Part shown: positions 1 through 7,077 of the stretch, in pieces
How the letters are laid out: each line of letters starts with the position of its first letter
Numbering within the stretch: position 1 is the first letter of the stretch
Notes under the pieces: generated by a model
What the model was told of the DNA's origin: nothing
What the model saw: only the letters and a program-made list of their open reading frames with translations
Database searches by the model: none
Made by a program: the position numbers and the translations under genes
Assembly: GCA_020025675.1 (NCBI GenBank)
Contig: JAHHRS010000059.1
Span: 1-9,961 of the forward strand
DNA length: 9,961 bases
Direction: 5' to 3'
From: Oscillospiraceae bacterium
Lineage (GTDB): Bacteria > Bacillota > Clostridia > Oscillospirales > Oscillospiraceae

Positions 1-482
1 ACTTTATTGAAAACCAACTTTTGAATAAGTCCCTTACAATTTTTGTTATGGCCGTTTGTATGACACTTATAGAATATGCAGCCGGTATTATGGCTAAAGT
101 TCTTTAAAGTTTGTCTGTGGGATTACTCCGGTATTCCGGGGAATATTCAGTGCATTACCTGTATGATTTTTTAGTTCAATCCCGTATTCTGAGCGCTTTA
201 GACTGGCTATCTAAAAATTTGGCCTTTTCCTTTGCGGTCGGAATGTTTTTCGGTGTTTTTTTAATTTATGCTGCTCACTGGGCACAGCTTGTTTCAAGAA
301 TAAAGCAGTTTGCAGATGAAAATCAGGTCGTGGTCAAATATGACTATATTAAGCAGCACATTTGCAATGTTAATCAGCAAAGGCCTCTTAAATATCATTT
401 CTTTTCTCCCTTCCGTTCCGAGCACTCTTTGACTGAACATTTACGTGAGATGTATGATACTAAGCTTCGAAAAAAAGTTTAG
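1..482 (+). pseudogene. Broken CmpB-family (putative ABC transporter permease) membrane protein gene, left end outside window
   Basis: Three pieces in two frames together resemble the C-terminal half of the family often labelled 'putative ABC transporter permease' (ABC_trans_CmpB). Bases 3-104 encode a piece ending TLIEYAAGIMAKVL. That frame stops at 105-107, but the frame starting at 106 continues directly with the family motif LWDYSGIPGNIQ (115-150). This frame stops at 172, and the original frame resumes around 153-160 with LYDFLVQSRILSALDWL, a hydrophobic helix (SFAVGMFFGVFLIYAAHWAQL) and a charged tail to 482. From memory of the family, about 16 residues of a membrane segment normally lie between the NIQ motif and the resumed part and are missing here. 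So I see a one-base frameshift near 105 and a deletion near 150-155. No ribosome site precedes the TTG at 111, so 111-482 is not an independent gene. The function of the intact family is not established. Confidence 0.72.
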
Positions 483-529
483 GTTAAGAAGTAAATTAAG
501 CTAAGGACAATAGCCTGACAGTATATCCC

Positions 530-566
530 AATGCCTGTTGCGTAAATATCAACAGGCATTTTGCTT
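530..566 (+). terminator. Hairpin terminator after the broken membrane protein gene
   Basis: A perfect 11-bp stem (530-540 with 550-560, arm AATGCCTGTTG) with a 9-nt loop, followed by a short T-rich run (TTTTGCTT). It lies 48 bp after the decayed gene and 100 bp before the alarmone synthetase, so it separates the two transcripts. The T-run is interrupted by G and C, so termination may be only moderate. Confidence 0.65.
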
Positions 567-665
567 AAGGCAATTAAAATATCAGGATGCAAAATGAAAT
601 CGGCGTAAACATACGTTAATATATTCATTACATCAGTAATAGTATCTAAAAGAGGAAAAGTACTT

Positions 666-1334
666 ATGAAATCTACTGAATCGTCGTCAGAACTCCATGA
701 ATATCTCCTTCAAAATCGAGATGAATTACTTTCACAGATTACTCAGTTCAGCGAGCTTATGAATCGGTATGAGTCAGCAATTAAAGAAGTTTATACAAAG
801 CTTGAAATATTAAAAAACGATTTAAAACTGCACGCTAAACGTGATTGTATAACAGCAATTCATACTCGAATTAAAACTCCTGTAAGCATTATAAGAAAGC
901 TGAACAGGAAGGGCCTTGACATTAATCTTAACTCCATAAGAAATGGCTTAAACGACGTTGCAGGAATTAGGGTTATATGTTCATTTATAGATGATATTTA
1001 CATGCTTGCAGATAAATTGGCAAGTCAGGATGATATTAAGGTAGTAGCCGTAAAAGATTATATCAAGAACCCGAAACCTAACGGATACCGTAGTTACCAC
1101 ATGATAGTTGAAGTGCCGGTGTTTTTCTCACAGGCAAAAGAAAACGTAAGAGTGGAAATACAGATACGAACAGTTGCCATGGATTTTTGGGCAAGTCTGG
1201 AGCACGATATAAAATATAAAAAAGACATTGTGGACTGCGATGAAATAGTAAAAGAATTAAAGGATTGTGCTGATACAATAGATGAAACTGACAAACGTAT
1301 GATGGAATTGCGCGATAGAATTTCATATATTTGA
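666..1334 (+). CDS. Small alarmone synthetase, RelA/SpoT-domain GTP pyrophosphokinase (RelP/YwaC-like)
   Basis: Predicted cytosolic enzyme that transfers pyrophosphate from ATP to GDP or GTP, making (p)ppGpp for stress signalling. The 222 residues hold only the synthetase domain, with no HD hydrolase, TGS or ACT domain, which fits a stand-alone small synthetase (usually about 200-230 aa). Visible motifs: HTRIKTPVSIIRKL (66-79, ATP-contacting basic segment), DVAGIRVI (97-104, metal-binding Asp97), DYIKNPKPNGYRSYH (131-145, G-loop region), VEIQIRT (163-169, catalytic Glu164) and MDFWASLEHDIKYK (172-185). Residues 1-60 are helical and coiled-coil-like, as is the C-terminal tail, as expected for a tetramer-forming synthetase. 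The NPKPNGYRS and AMDFWASLEH wording is closer to Bacillus YwaC (RelP) than YjbM (RelQ) as I remember them; subfamily assignment would need a tree. ATG 666 is preceded by AGAGGAAAAG at good spacing. It stands alone between two terminators and probably has its own promoter, which I could not place. Confidence 0.93.
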   Translation: MKSTESSSELHEYLLQNRDELLSQITQFSELMNRYESAIKEVYTKLEILKNDLKLHAKRDCITAIHTRIKTPVSIIRKLNRKGLDINLNSIRNGLNDVAGIRVICSFIDDIYMLADKLASQDDIKVVAVKDYIKNPKPNGYRSYHMIVEVPVFFSQAKENVRVEIQIRTVAMDFWASLEHDIKYKKDIVDCDEIVKELKDCADTIDETDKRMMELRDRISYI

Positions 1335-1396
1335 TTAGATTTGAAATCTTTATCAGCATAGATTTTAGCTGCTATCACATTCATTATTATAAAGAG

Positions 1397-1438
1397 AATC
1401 CCCTGTTTGGGCTATACAAGCCCAAACAGGGGATTTTT
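1397..1438 (+). terminator. Strong intrinsic terminator after the alarmone synthetase, possibly also used from the other strand
   Basis: A perfect 16-bp GC-rich stem (1397-1412 with 1420-1435, containing CCCCTGTTTGGGC), a 7-nt loop and a TTTTT tract on the + strand. Read from the - strand the stem is followed by CTCTTTATAATAATG, a weak U-rich run. It may therefore also stop transcription coming from potD, whose stop codon lies about 145 bp away. No better terminator for the pot operon is visible between 1439 and 1580. Confidence 0.9.
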
Positions 1439-1580
1439 ACTGTCTAAATAAGTTAAATAATGTGTTTCAAAAAATAGCTTGAGAAACACGGAAAGCAAAT
1501 GGGGTGCAGCTAACTATATACGTATTTTTTAACTCAATGACCGTAAATCAAATTGAGAGAAACCTTTATGCTCAATAAAA

Positions 1581-2690
1581 TCAGCTGATTTTAACTGTCT
1601 CCCACAGAGTATTGATATAATCCAGCATTTCTGGGCTCATATCACGGAAGGCAAACTGATTATAGAGCTCAGAGAAATTACCCAGATCAGGGTACAGAAC
1701 GGCCATTGCTTCCTCGCCCATATCCTCAATGTAGCCGGGATTCTCGTATACCAGAGAGTTGGGGGAGGCGTAGTTAATGTACTCAGCGTTTGCAATTCCT
1801 GCTTCCTCAGAGAGCATATAATTTATGAATATTTCAGCCAGCTCCTTGTCATGGGCTGTAGTAGGAATGCACATTGCATCTACAAAGAAGTTTGTGCGGG
1901 GAGGGTAGTAGAACTGAAGGTCAATGTTCTCTGCCTCTGCGTCCTTCATGGTGAAGTAGTCACCGGCATAGTAGGAACCGATGGCAGCCTCGCCGGACTC
2001 CAGCATATTGTAGATTTCATCCATAACATAACTCTTAACTACGGGGCGCTGATTGAGCAGCTCCTCTGCGGCCTTATCCCAATCTGCCTTGTCGGCGGAA
2101 TTGACGTCCAGACCAAGCTTATACTGTGCAGTACCGAATGCGTCGCGGGAGTTGTTATACTGTAAAATGCTGCCGGAATATTTCTCGTTCCACATTAAAT
2201 CCCAGTCGCCAACATCTGCCGGGTCAACAACATTTGCGTCATATATAACGCCTACTACACCGTAAGTGTAGGGAACAGAATAGGCATCCTGAGGATCGTA
2301 GTACAGGCCGTGGAAAGAATCATTTATGTATTTGTAGTTGGGAATGTTATCAAAATTCAGGGGCTGAAGCATATCCTCCTCGATCATGCGGGCAATCATG
2401 TAGTCAGAGGGGATAACCACGTCATAACTGACGGCACCGCTGGAGAGCTTGCTGTACATATCCTCGTTAGACGGGTATGTATTGTAGTTTACTTTGACCT
2501 CCTGACCGTACTCGGCCTTGTACCACTCCTCAAAGGCACGGATTGTGTCCAGAGAGTCATCGCTGCCGTCGGAGATATACTCTCCCCAGTTGTAGACGTT
2601 CAGCTCGCGGACATCGGAGCTGCCGCCGCATGCGGCAAGGCTCAGAGCCACGGTCAGCACTGCTAATAGTGCAATAAGTTTTTTCTTCAT
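1581..2690 (-). CDS. potD: Spermidine/putrescine-binding lipoprotein PotD
   Basis: Extracellular substrate-binding lipoprotein of the polyamine ABC importer, 369 aa. A lysine-rich start and hydrophobic stretch end in the lipobox LAAC, so Cys21 is the predicted lipidated residue, followed by a GGSSD linker. The mature part follows the PotD/PotF pattern: YNWGEYI (33-39), TYPSNEDMYSKL (71-82), YDVVIPSDYM (89-98), YSVPYTYG (137-144), ILQYNNSRDAFG (175-186) and FFVDAMCIP (268-276). From remembered E. coli structures, Asp271 aligns with the amine-binding Asp257 of PotD, while Phe269 stands where PotD has Trp255 and PotF has Phe. The preferred polyamine is therefore uncertain. AGGAGGA sits 6-7 nt upstream of the ATG. 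It is last in the operon, 33 bp after potC, and the strong ribosome site would suit the excess of binding protein over permease usual in such systems. Confidence 0.95.
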   Translation of the reverse strand: MKKKLIALLAVLTVALSLAACGGSSDVRELNVYNWGEYISDGSDDSLDTIRAFEEWYKAEYGQEVKVNYNTYPSNEDMYSKLSSGAVSYDVVIPSDYMIARMIEEDMLQPLNFDNIPNYKYINDSFHGLYYDPQDAYSVPYTYGVVGVIYDANVVDPADVGDWDLMWNEKYSGSILQYNNSRDAFGTAQYKLGLDVNSADKADWDKAAEELLNQRPVVKSYVMDEIYNMLESGEAAIGSYYAGDYFTMKDAEAENIDLQFYYPPRTNFFVDAMCIPTTAHDKELAEIFINYMLSEEAGIANAEYINYASPNSLVYENPGYIEDMGEEAMAVLYPDLGNFSELYNQFAFRDMSPEMLDYINTLWETVKIS

Positions 2691-2723
2691 TTTTCGTCCT
2701 CCTAAAAATGTTCTTTTGTGGGA

Positions 2724-3533
2724 TTATATCTGCTTTTCCCGTTTCTGCTCATCGGAATTCTGAATAAAGTTACTGATGAGCAGCAGACCCAGGATAACAA
2801 AGAAGATGATAGTCGCAAGAGCGTACATCTTCGGGGTCACAGTTTTTTTGGTCATGCTGTATATTCTAATGGGCAGGGTTTGAAAATCCGTGCCGGAGGT
2901 GAAGTAGCTGACCACAAAGTCGTCCAGAGACAGGGTAAAGGCCATAATAGCGCCGGTTACAATTCCCGGCAGCATTTCAGGCAGTTCCACCTTTAAGAAG
3001 GCACGGAACGGCGTGCAGCCCAAATCCATTGCAGCTTCAGGCAAAGACCTGTCCATTTGCTGCAATTTCGGCAGCACCTGCAAAATGACGTAGGGCAGAC
3101 AAAATGTGACGTGGGCTATAAGCATAGTCCAGAAGTTAAGGCTGTTTCTGGCACCCAACATTCTGCCTACAAAAACGAACATAAGCATAAGGGAAATACC
3201 GGTTATGATTTCAGGATTTGTCATGGGAATATCGGTGACAGTGTTTATTGCAGCCTTGTACCAGCGGCTGCGGAGCCGATCAATACCCCAGGCGGCGGCA
3301 GTACCCATGATTGTTGAAATCGCCGTTGCACTGGCAGCAAGAACAAGTGTGTTTCGCACGGCTTCAAGGGTGTGTCTGTCTTTCAGCAGCTCTTTATACC
3401 AGTAAAAAGAGGGCTCAGAAAAGACGGAAAGGCTTTTTGAGGCATTAAATGAAAAAATAAGCAAAACCACAATGGGGGCAAAAAGAAATACATAGACAAG
3501 AGCTGTTAAAATGTTTGATATGATTTTTTTCAT
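2724..3533 (-). CDS. potC: Spermidine/putrescine ABC transporter permease PotC
   Basis: Second transmembrane subunit of the polyamine importer, 269 aa, the usual PotC length. About six hydrophobic helices are visible, starting near residues 8-29, 61-84, 102-124, 136-155, 187-208 and 237-256. The cytoplasmic EAA loop that docks on the ATPase is at about 166-185 (EAAMDLGCTPFRAFLKVELP). The segment after it, GAIMAFTLSLDDFVVSYFTSG, is typical of the PotC/YdcV permease group. The ATG overlaps the potB stop by 4 bp (ATGA), and GGAGGTGA inside the end of potB provides the ribosome site, which suggests translational coupling. It pairs with PotB to form the channel in the cytoplasmic membrane. Confidence 0.95.
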   Translation of the reverse strand: MKKIISNILTALVYVFLFAPIVVLLIFSFNASKSLSVFSEPSFYWYKELLKDRHTLEAVRNTLVLAASATAISTIMGTAAAWGIDRLRSRWYKAAINTVTDIPMTNPEIITGISLMLMFVFVGRMLGARNSLNFWTMLIAHVTFCLPYVILQVLPKLQQMDRSLPEAAMDLGCTPFRAFLKVELPEMLPGIVTGAIMAFTLSLDDFVVSYFTSGTDFQTLPIRIYSMTKKTVTPKMYALATIIFFVILGLLLISNFIQNSDEQKREKQI

Positions 3534-4420
3534 TTATTCTCACCTCCATACAGATAGTGACCGGTAAGATATTTTACCAGAGCCATGAAAACCAGCAGCA
3601 TTACCATGAGAATAAAGGCCATTGCGGCGGCAAAGTGGAGATTGTTCGCAACATACTGTCCCTCGATTGCATCACCTATCAGGAAAAACTTGCCGTTACC
3701 CAATTTCTGGGAGATATAGAAGGTACTGATTGAGGGGATTAAAACCATGGTAATTCCGGAGAGCACTCCGGGCAGACTCAGCGGAAAAATTACACGCTTG
3801 AGTACGGAAAAACTGCCGCAGCCCAAATCCTGGGCGGCCTCAATAAGGCTTTTGTCCATTTTAAGCATGACGGAGTATATGGGCAGAACCATGTATGGCA
3901 GATAGTCATAAACCATGCCTATAATAACGGCAGTTTCTGTGCCGATAATACTCACTGTACCCAGCCCCAAGGCTTTAAGGATATTATTAAAAATACCCGA
4001 ATCCTGTAAAATGGTCATCCACGCATAGGTACGGATAAGGAAGTTCATCCACATAGGTATCATGATTAGCGTCATCATGGTTTTCTGACTGCTCTTTTTT
4101 GCCCGGGAAATACGGTAGGCAAGGGGGTATCCGATGAGCAGGCAGATTATAGTGGAAATCACTGCCAGCTTTGCGGAACGGCGGAGAATAAGCAGGTAGG
4201 TGTGTACCTCAGAAACAGAGCCGTCCTCGTTTTTTATGTTGCTTACAGAGGTGAAAAAGCGGCTTATATTGTCAAAGGTGAAGTTGAAGTTATTGTCGGT
4301 AAAGGCATAGTAGGCTATAAACAGCATAGGAACCACTATGAAAAGCGCTGCCCATACGGAGTATGGTGCCAGAGCAGTGCGGCTGCCGTTAGACATTAAT
4401 TTCGTTTTCTCTCTGTACAT
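3530..4420 (-). CDS. potB: Spermidine/putrescine ABC transporter permease PotB
   Basis: First transmembrane subunit of the polyamine importer, 296 aa. After a short basic N-terminus come about six hydrophobic helices, roughly 19-40, 83-104, 114-138, 161-184, 214-235 and 264-286. The EAA loop lies at about 194-213 (EAAQDLGCGSFSVLKRVIFP) and contacts PotA. A polar loop of about 35 residues (45-78) sits between the first and second helix, outside the cell by this topology. The ATG shares one base with the potA stop codon (TAATG), with GGGAGG 12 bp upstream. The in-frame ATG at residue 9 lacks a ribosome site, so I keep the longer start. Permease pair and ATPase are encoded in the usual A-B-C order. 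Confidence 0.95.
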   Translation of the reverse strand: MYREKTKLMSNGSRTALAPYSVWAALFIVVPMLFIAYYAFTDNNFNFTFDNISRFFTSVSNIKNEDGSVSEVHTYLLILRRSAKLAVISTIICLLIGYPLAYRISRAKKSSQKTMMTLIMIPMWMNFLIRTYAWMTILQDSGIFNNILKALGLGTVSIIGTETAVIIGMVYDYLPYMVLPIYSVMLKMDKSLIEAAQDLGCGSFSVLKRVIFPLSLPGVLSGITMVLIPSISTFYISQKLGNGKFFLIGDAIEGQYVANNLHFAAAMAFILMVMLLVFMALVKYLTGHYLYGGENK

Positions 4421-5535
4421 TACTCAATCTCGCCTCCCGGATTGGAAAGCTCGTCCATCTCATCGGAAAAACTTGAGTAGTCACCGAATTTGCCGGAGTA
4501 TTTTGATTTTTTCATAATATGGATTGCATCAGGGTCAAGCTTTATCCCGATACGCTTGCCTACATCTACAAAGTCTGTGGTCTGAATCATCCACTTAAAG
4601 CCCTGAACATCTACGATAATCTCATAATGCACACCAAGGAATGTTACGGAAGTAACCGTACCCAAAAGAGCAGCCCTGTCTTCCGACACAATGTCCACAT
4701 CCTCAGGCCGTATAACAACATCAACCTCTTCGTTTTTGGCAAAGCCTGCATCAAGACAGTCAAAAACGTGTCCGTCAATTTTAACCCGCCTGTCCTCAAG
4801 CATAATTCCGTCAAGAATGTTGCTCTCACCGATAAAGTCAGCAACAAAAGCGTTTACGGGTTCGTTATAAATGTCGGTGGGGGAACCTATCTGCTGAATT
4901 TTACCCTCACTCATTACCACAATGGTATCTGACATGCTGAGGGCCTCCTCCTGATCGTGAGTCACGAATACAAAAGTAATTCCTGTGCTTTTCTGAATTT
5001 TTTTAAGCTCAACCTGCATATCTTTGCGGAGCTTTAAGTCTAACGCACCCAGAGGCTCATCAAGAAGAAGAATTTTAGGGTTGTTAACAAGAGCTCTTGC
5101 AATAGCCACACGCTGCTGCTGTCCGCCTGAGAGACTTGTTACTCTGCGATTTGCAAAGCCGGAAAGCATGACAAGATCCAGCATTTCCTGAACCTTCACT
5201 TTTATCTCATCCTTAGGAACTTTCTTTTCTCTGAGAGGGAAAGCCACGTTTTCAAAAACACTGAGATGGGGAAAAAGCGCGTATTTCTGAAAGACGGTGT
5301 TTACATTTCGCTTATGAGGAGGCAAGTCATTTATTTTATTCCCCATAAACACAACTTCGCCTTTATCGGGATATTCAAAGCCGCCGATTATACGCAGGGT
5401 AGTGGTTTTGCCGCAACCTGATGGCCCCAGCAGTGTAACAAACTCGTTGTCGTGAATATCAAGACTGATATCGTCCAGAACGGTTTCACCGTCAAAGGCT
5501 TTTGAAATGTGCCGCAGTTCAATAATCTTGTCCAT
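4420..5535 (-). CDS. potA: Spermidine/putrescine ABC transporter ATP-binding protein PotA
   Basis: Cytoplasmic ATPase that powers polyamine import, 371 aa from the start chosen here. Motifs in order: Walker A GPSGCGKT (37-44), Q-loop Gln83, signature LSGGQ (135-139), Walker B ILLLDEP (155-161) and switch His193 (FVTHDQ). Residues from about 240 on form the C-terminal regulatory TOBE-like domain typical of PotA/MalK-type ATPases (IGESNILDG, VVIRPEDVDIV, VTFLGVHYEI). The reading frame also extends to a TTG at 5565. The ATG at 5535 is preferred because AAGGAG lies about 8 nt before it and MDKIIELRHISKAF matches a normal PotA beginning. It is the first gene of the pot operon and sits about 50 bp downstream of an intrinsic terminator and a long structured leader, which would control all four genes. 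Confidence 0.96.
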   Translation of the reverse strand: MDKIIELRHISKAFDGETVLDDISLDIHDNEFVTLLGPSGCGKTTTLRIIGGFEYPDKGEVVFMGNKINDLPPHKRNVNTVFQKYALFPHLSVFENVAFPLREKKVPKDEIKVKVQEMLDLVMLSGFANRRVTSLSGGQQQRVAIARALVNNPKILLLDEPLGALDLKLRKDMQVELKKIQKSTGITFVFVTHDQEEALSMSDTIVVMSEGKIQQIGSPTDIYNEPVNAFVADFIGESNILDGIMLEDRRVKIDGHVFDCLDAGFAKNEEVDVVIRPEDVDIVSEDRAALLGTVTSVTFLGVHYEIIVDVQGFKWMIQTTDFVDVGKRIGIKLDPDAIHIMKKSKYSGKFGDYSSFSDEMDELSNPGGEIE

Positions 5536-5584
5536 TTTAAGCTCTCCTTCTCTCTCTGTTCTCAATTTTATAAGACAGTTACCG

Positions 5585-5625
5585 AAAACAAAAAGCAGTA
5601 TGCCGCATATTGCAGCATACTGCTT
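5585..5625 (-). terminator. Intrinsic terminator in front of potA (possible attenuator)
   Basis: On the - strand a perfect 11-bp stem (5' arm at 5625-5615, 3' arm at 5603-5593, AAGCAGTATGC with GCATACTGCTT) with an 11-nt loop is followed by CTTTTTGTTTTC. It lies between a strong promoter (5977-6005) and potA (5535). It either ends a separate short RNA or attenuates the pot operon. Confidence 0.8.
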
Positions 5626-5970
5626 GAATTTGCATCAGTAAAAAACGCACAGAAACCGTCTCATTTGCTTATCAGCATAGAGACAAATCGAAAGCGTATA
5701 TTTACAATCACAATGGATCAGAGTCTATATAGCAAAGATTACTTTTACTACTCTTATTGACCATTTCACAAGCGTATGCCCACGGGCACTGGTTTATAGT
5801 AACCAACTTATAAAACTGAGCTTCAAACTCAATCAATAAGGCAACAGAAGTTGCCAACTGCGCTGGCGCAGTTTTCGGCATTCGACCCGGCTGTCCGTAT
5901 GGCCTTAGCAATGCCACAGCAGTGACAAAGCGGTCGTATTTTGCTTCGGAAAGACTCTTTCCAGAGAAAC
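5585..5970 (-). ncRNA. Candidate structured leader RNA (attenuator or riboswitch-like) or stand-alone ncRNA upstream of potA
   Basis: Transcription from the consensus promoter would start near 5970 and reach the terminator after about 385 nt. The segment is unusually rich in adjoining perfect hairpins: 5948-5953/5957-5962, 5877-5882/5910-5915, 5856-5862/5867-5873, 5840-5845/5850-5855 (directly abutting the previous one), 5817-5820/5828-5831, 5790-5794/5801-5805, 5777-5780/5785-5788 and 5658-5662/5680-5684. GC content is higher than in the flanking spacer. A segment at 5770-5780 could pair with the 5' arm of the terminator and compete with it. I recognise no known riboswitch, T-box, 6S, tmRNA, SRP or RNase P pattern. 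Open frames across it lack ribosome sites. The function and the link to potABCD are inferred; it could instead be an independent RNA or a dispersed repeat. Confidence 0.55.
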
Positions 5971-5976
5971 GAACGA

Positions 5977-6005
5977 ATTATATCATAAAAATGTGTAATT
6001 GTCAA
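5977..6005 (-). promoter_or_regulatory. Perfect consensus sigma-A promoter driving the potA leader
   Basis: On the - strand TTGACA (6005-6000) and TATAAT (5982-5977) are separated by exactly 17 bp, matching both consensus hexamers. The predicted start is about 5970. This promoter should be strong and constitutive, so control of what lies downstream would have to come later, for example at the terminator before potA. Confidence 0.88.
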
Positions 6006-6276
6006 TGAGTGAATTATCTGATTAAGGGCAGCATTTACCAATCCAAAAGCCCAGGCTTTTATGGACATAAGGAAGATTTAAAACTTAGAGCGGTGCAGCA
6101 ATATTAAGCGCTGAATTTTAAGCTGCCTAAATTATAAATTTATTTCCGCTGCTGTACATTCATGTGCAGCACAGAGGAGAATTACATATATTTTGGGATA
6201 GTCTCTTTAGTTTTATTCTTCTTAAACAATTTAAAGATTTATGAACGAACTGTGCTGCCGTTTATAAAATATGCCG
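6006..6276. other. AT-rich spacer between the HAD gene end and the potA leader promoter
   Basis: No convincing gene. A 7-bp palindrome with a 2-nt loop (AAAAGCC/GGCTTTT, 6045-6060) has short T-runs on both strands and might weakly terminate the HAD transcript. A 9-bp hairpin with one G-U pair (arms 6150-6158 and 6161-6169 approximately) has no T-tract. Nothing else stands out. Confidence 0.5.
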
Positions 6277-7077
6277 TCAGATTAGATGATTTTCAATTGC
6301 AAAAGCCACGCCGCTTTCATTGTTAGAAGGGACTGTAACATCTGCCATTTCTTTAAGGGCCGGAATTGCGTTACCCATGGCAAATTTAAGGCCGGAAGCT
6401 TTAAACATAGACAGATCGTTTTCTGCATCACCGATGCAGGCAATTTCGGAATATGAAATGCCCAGATGCTTTGCCAGTGCTGTAAGAGCATTTCCCTTTG
6501 ACGCTTTCTTAGAATACAGCTCCGCATAATGATTTGAGCCGGATTGTATAAAACAATCGTACTGTGAAATAATGTCTGTTATTGTACTTTGTATATCTTT
6601 AGAGAAATAAAATAACTGAATTTCCTCTATATTAGCTTTTTCTTTTAAAATTAAGGAAGCAATATTTCTGGATTGCTTTGAAAATAAGGCATCCTTACCA
6701 TAACTGATTTTACCGAGAAACCGCAAAAGATGTCCCTGCAGCACAAAATCGTGACTGATATGGGCTGAAATACCTACTTTTTTAGTCTCTAATCGGGTTA
6801 AAAATTCATATGCAATCTGATATGGAATCAATTCGTTAAACAGGTCTTCACCGGTGTGGGTATCTGTCACAGATGCACCGTTAGAGCTTATCACATAACG
6901 GTAAAATCTTTGCTCTTTTAACTGATGAGGCAGGCAGCTTAATGCTCTGCCTGTTGTTGGAACTATGGTAATTCCGGCCTCTGCGGCTTTGCTCATTGCC
7001 TTTAATGTCTCATCTGAAATTATCTTTTTGTCATTGAGGCATGTTTCATCCATATCAATAGCTAATAAACGAATCAA
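6277..7077 (-). CDS. Cof-type HAD-superfamily phosphatase (Cof/YidA-like)
   Basis: Predicted cytosolic Mg-dependent phosphatase acting on small phosphorylated metabolites such as sugar phosphates or phosphorylated cofactors; the exact substrate cannot be told. All four HAD motifs are present: DMDET (Asp8 nucleophile, Asp10), TTGR (Thr42), Lys194 (SKGNAL) and GDAEND (Asp217, Asp221). Between them lies a type IIB cap of about 110 residues, as in Cof proteins. Motif I has Glu instead of the common Gly (DxDET for DxDGT), a variation found in the family. The frame extends to a TTG at 7113, but that has no ribosome site. The TTG at 7077 has AAGGAAGG about 6 nt upstream and gives the usual start MIRLLAIDMDET and 266 aa, normal for the family. 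The gene is isolated: about 300 bp from the next gene upstream and 270 bp from the pot promoter downstream. Confidence 0.92.
   Translation of the reverse strand: MIRLLAIDMDETCLNDKKIISDETLKAMSKAAEAGITIVPTTGRALSCLPHQLKEQRFYRYVISSNGASVTDTHTGEDLFNELIPYQIAYEFLTRLETKKVGISAHISHDFVLQGHLLRFLGKISYGKDALFSKQSRNIASLILKEKANIEEIQLFYFSKDIQSTITDIISQYDCFIQSGSNHYAELYSKKASKGNALTALAKHLGISYSEIACIGDAENDLSMFKASGLKFAMGNAIPALKEMADVTVPSNNESGVAFAIENHLI

Noticed and set aside
111..482. Open frame of 123 codons starting with TTG at 111 as an independent gene
   Set aside because: There is no ribosome site, and the same frame continues upstream of the stop at 105. The piece is the end of a longer, broken gene whose missing motif is readable in the neighbouring frame.
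1462..1489. Hairpin GTGTTTC/GAAACAC as the pot operon terminator
   Set aside because: It is only 7 bp with a long loop, and no T-tract follows on the - strand (CATTATTTAAC). The strong stem at 1397-1435 is a better, though still uncertain, candidate.
1577..1592. Palindrome AAAATCAGCTGATTTT overlapping the potD stop
   Set aside because: It is a short perfect palindrome without a loop, inside the coding end. It looks like chance in AT-rich sequence rather than a terminator or operator.
1851..2666. Plus-strand open frames antisense to potD (1851-2165, 2310-2666) and similar ones over potC and the leucine-rich-repeat gene
   Set aside because: They lack ribosome sites and recognisable domains and lie entirely opposite confidently assigned genes, so they are shadows.
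5536..5565. Longer PotA from the TTG at 5565
   Set aside because: The extra ten residues are encoded by the purine-rich ribosome-site region of the ATG at 5535, and PotA proteins normally begin near that ATG.
6045..6060. AAAAGCC/GGCTTTT palindrome as a terminator for the HAD gene
   Set aside because: It has a two-base loop, only three G-C pairs in the stem and a four-base T-run that is part of the stem. It is too weak to call as a terminator and is mentioned only in the spacer entry.
5708..6068. Two overlapping - strand open frames (5917-5708 and 6068-5829) as small proteins
   Set aside because: Neither has a ribosome site, the first starts with GTG inside the hairpin-rich segment, the second spans the consensus promoter, and I recognise no domain. 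Openness is likely a by-product of composition.
6166..6258. 9-bp inverted repeat GCAGCACAG/CTGTGCTGC separated by 75 bp as element ends
   Set aside because: Nothing between the arms looks like a mobile element and no target duplication was found. A match of this length can occur by chance.
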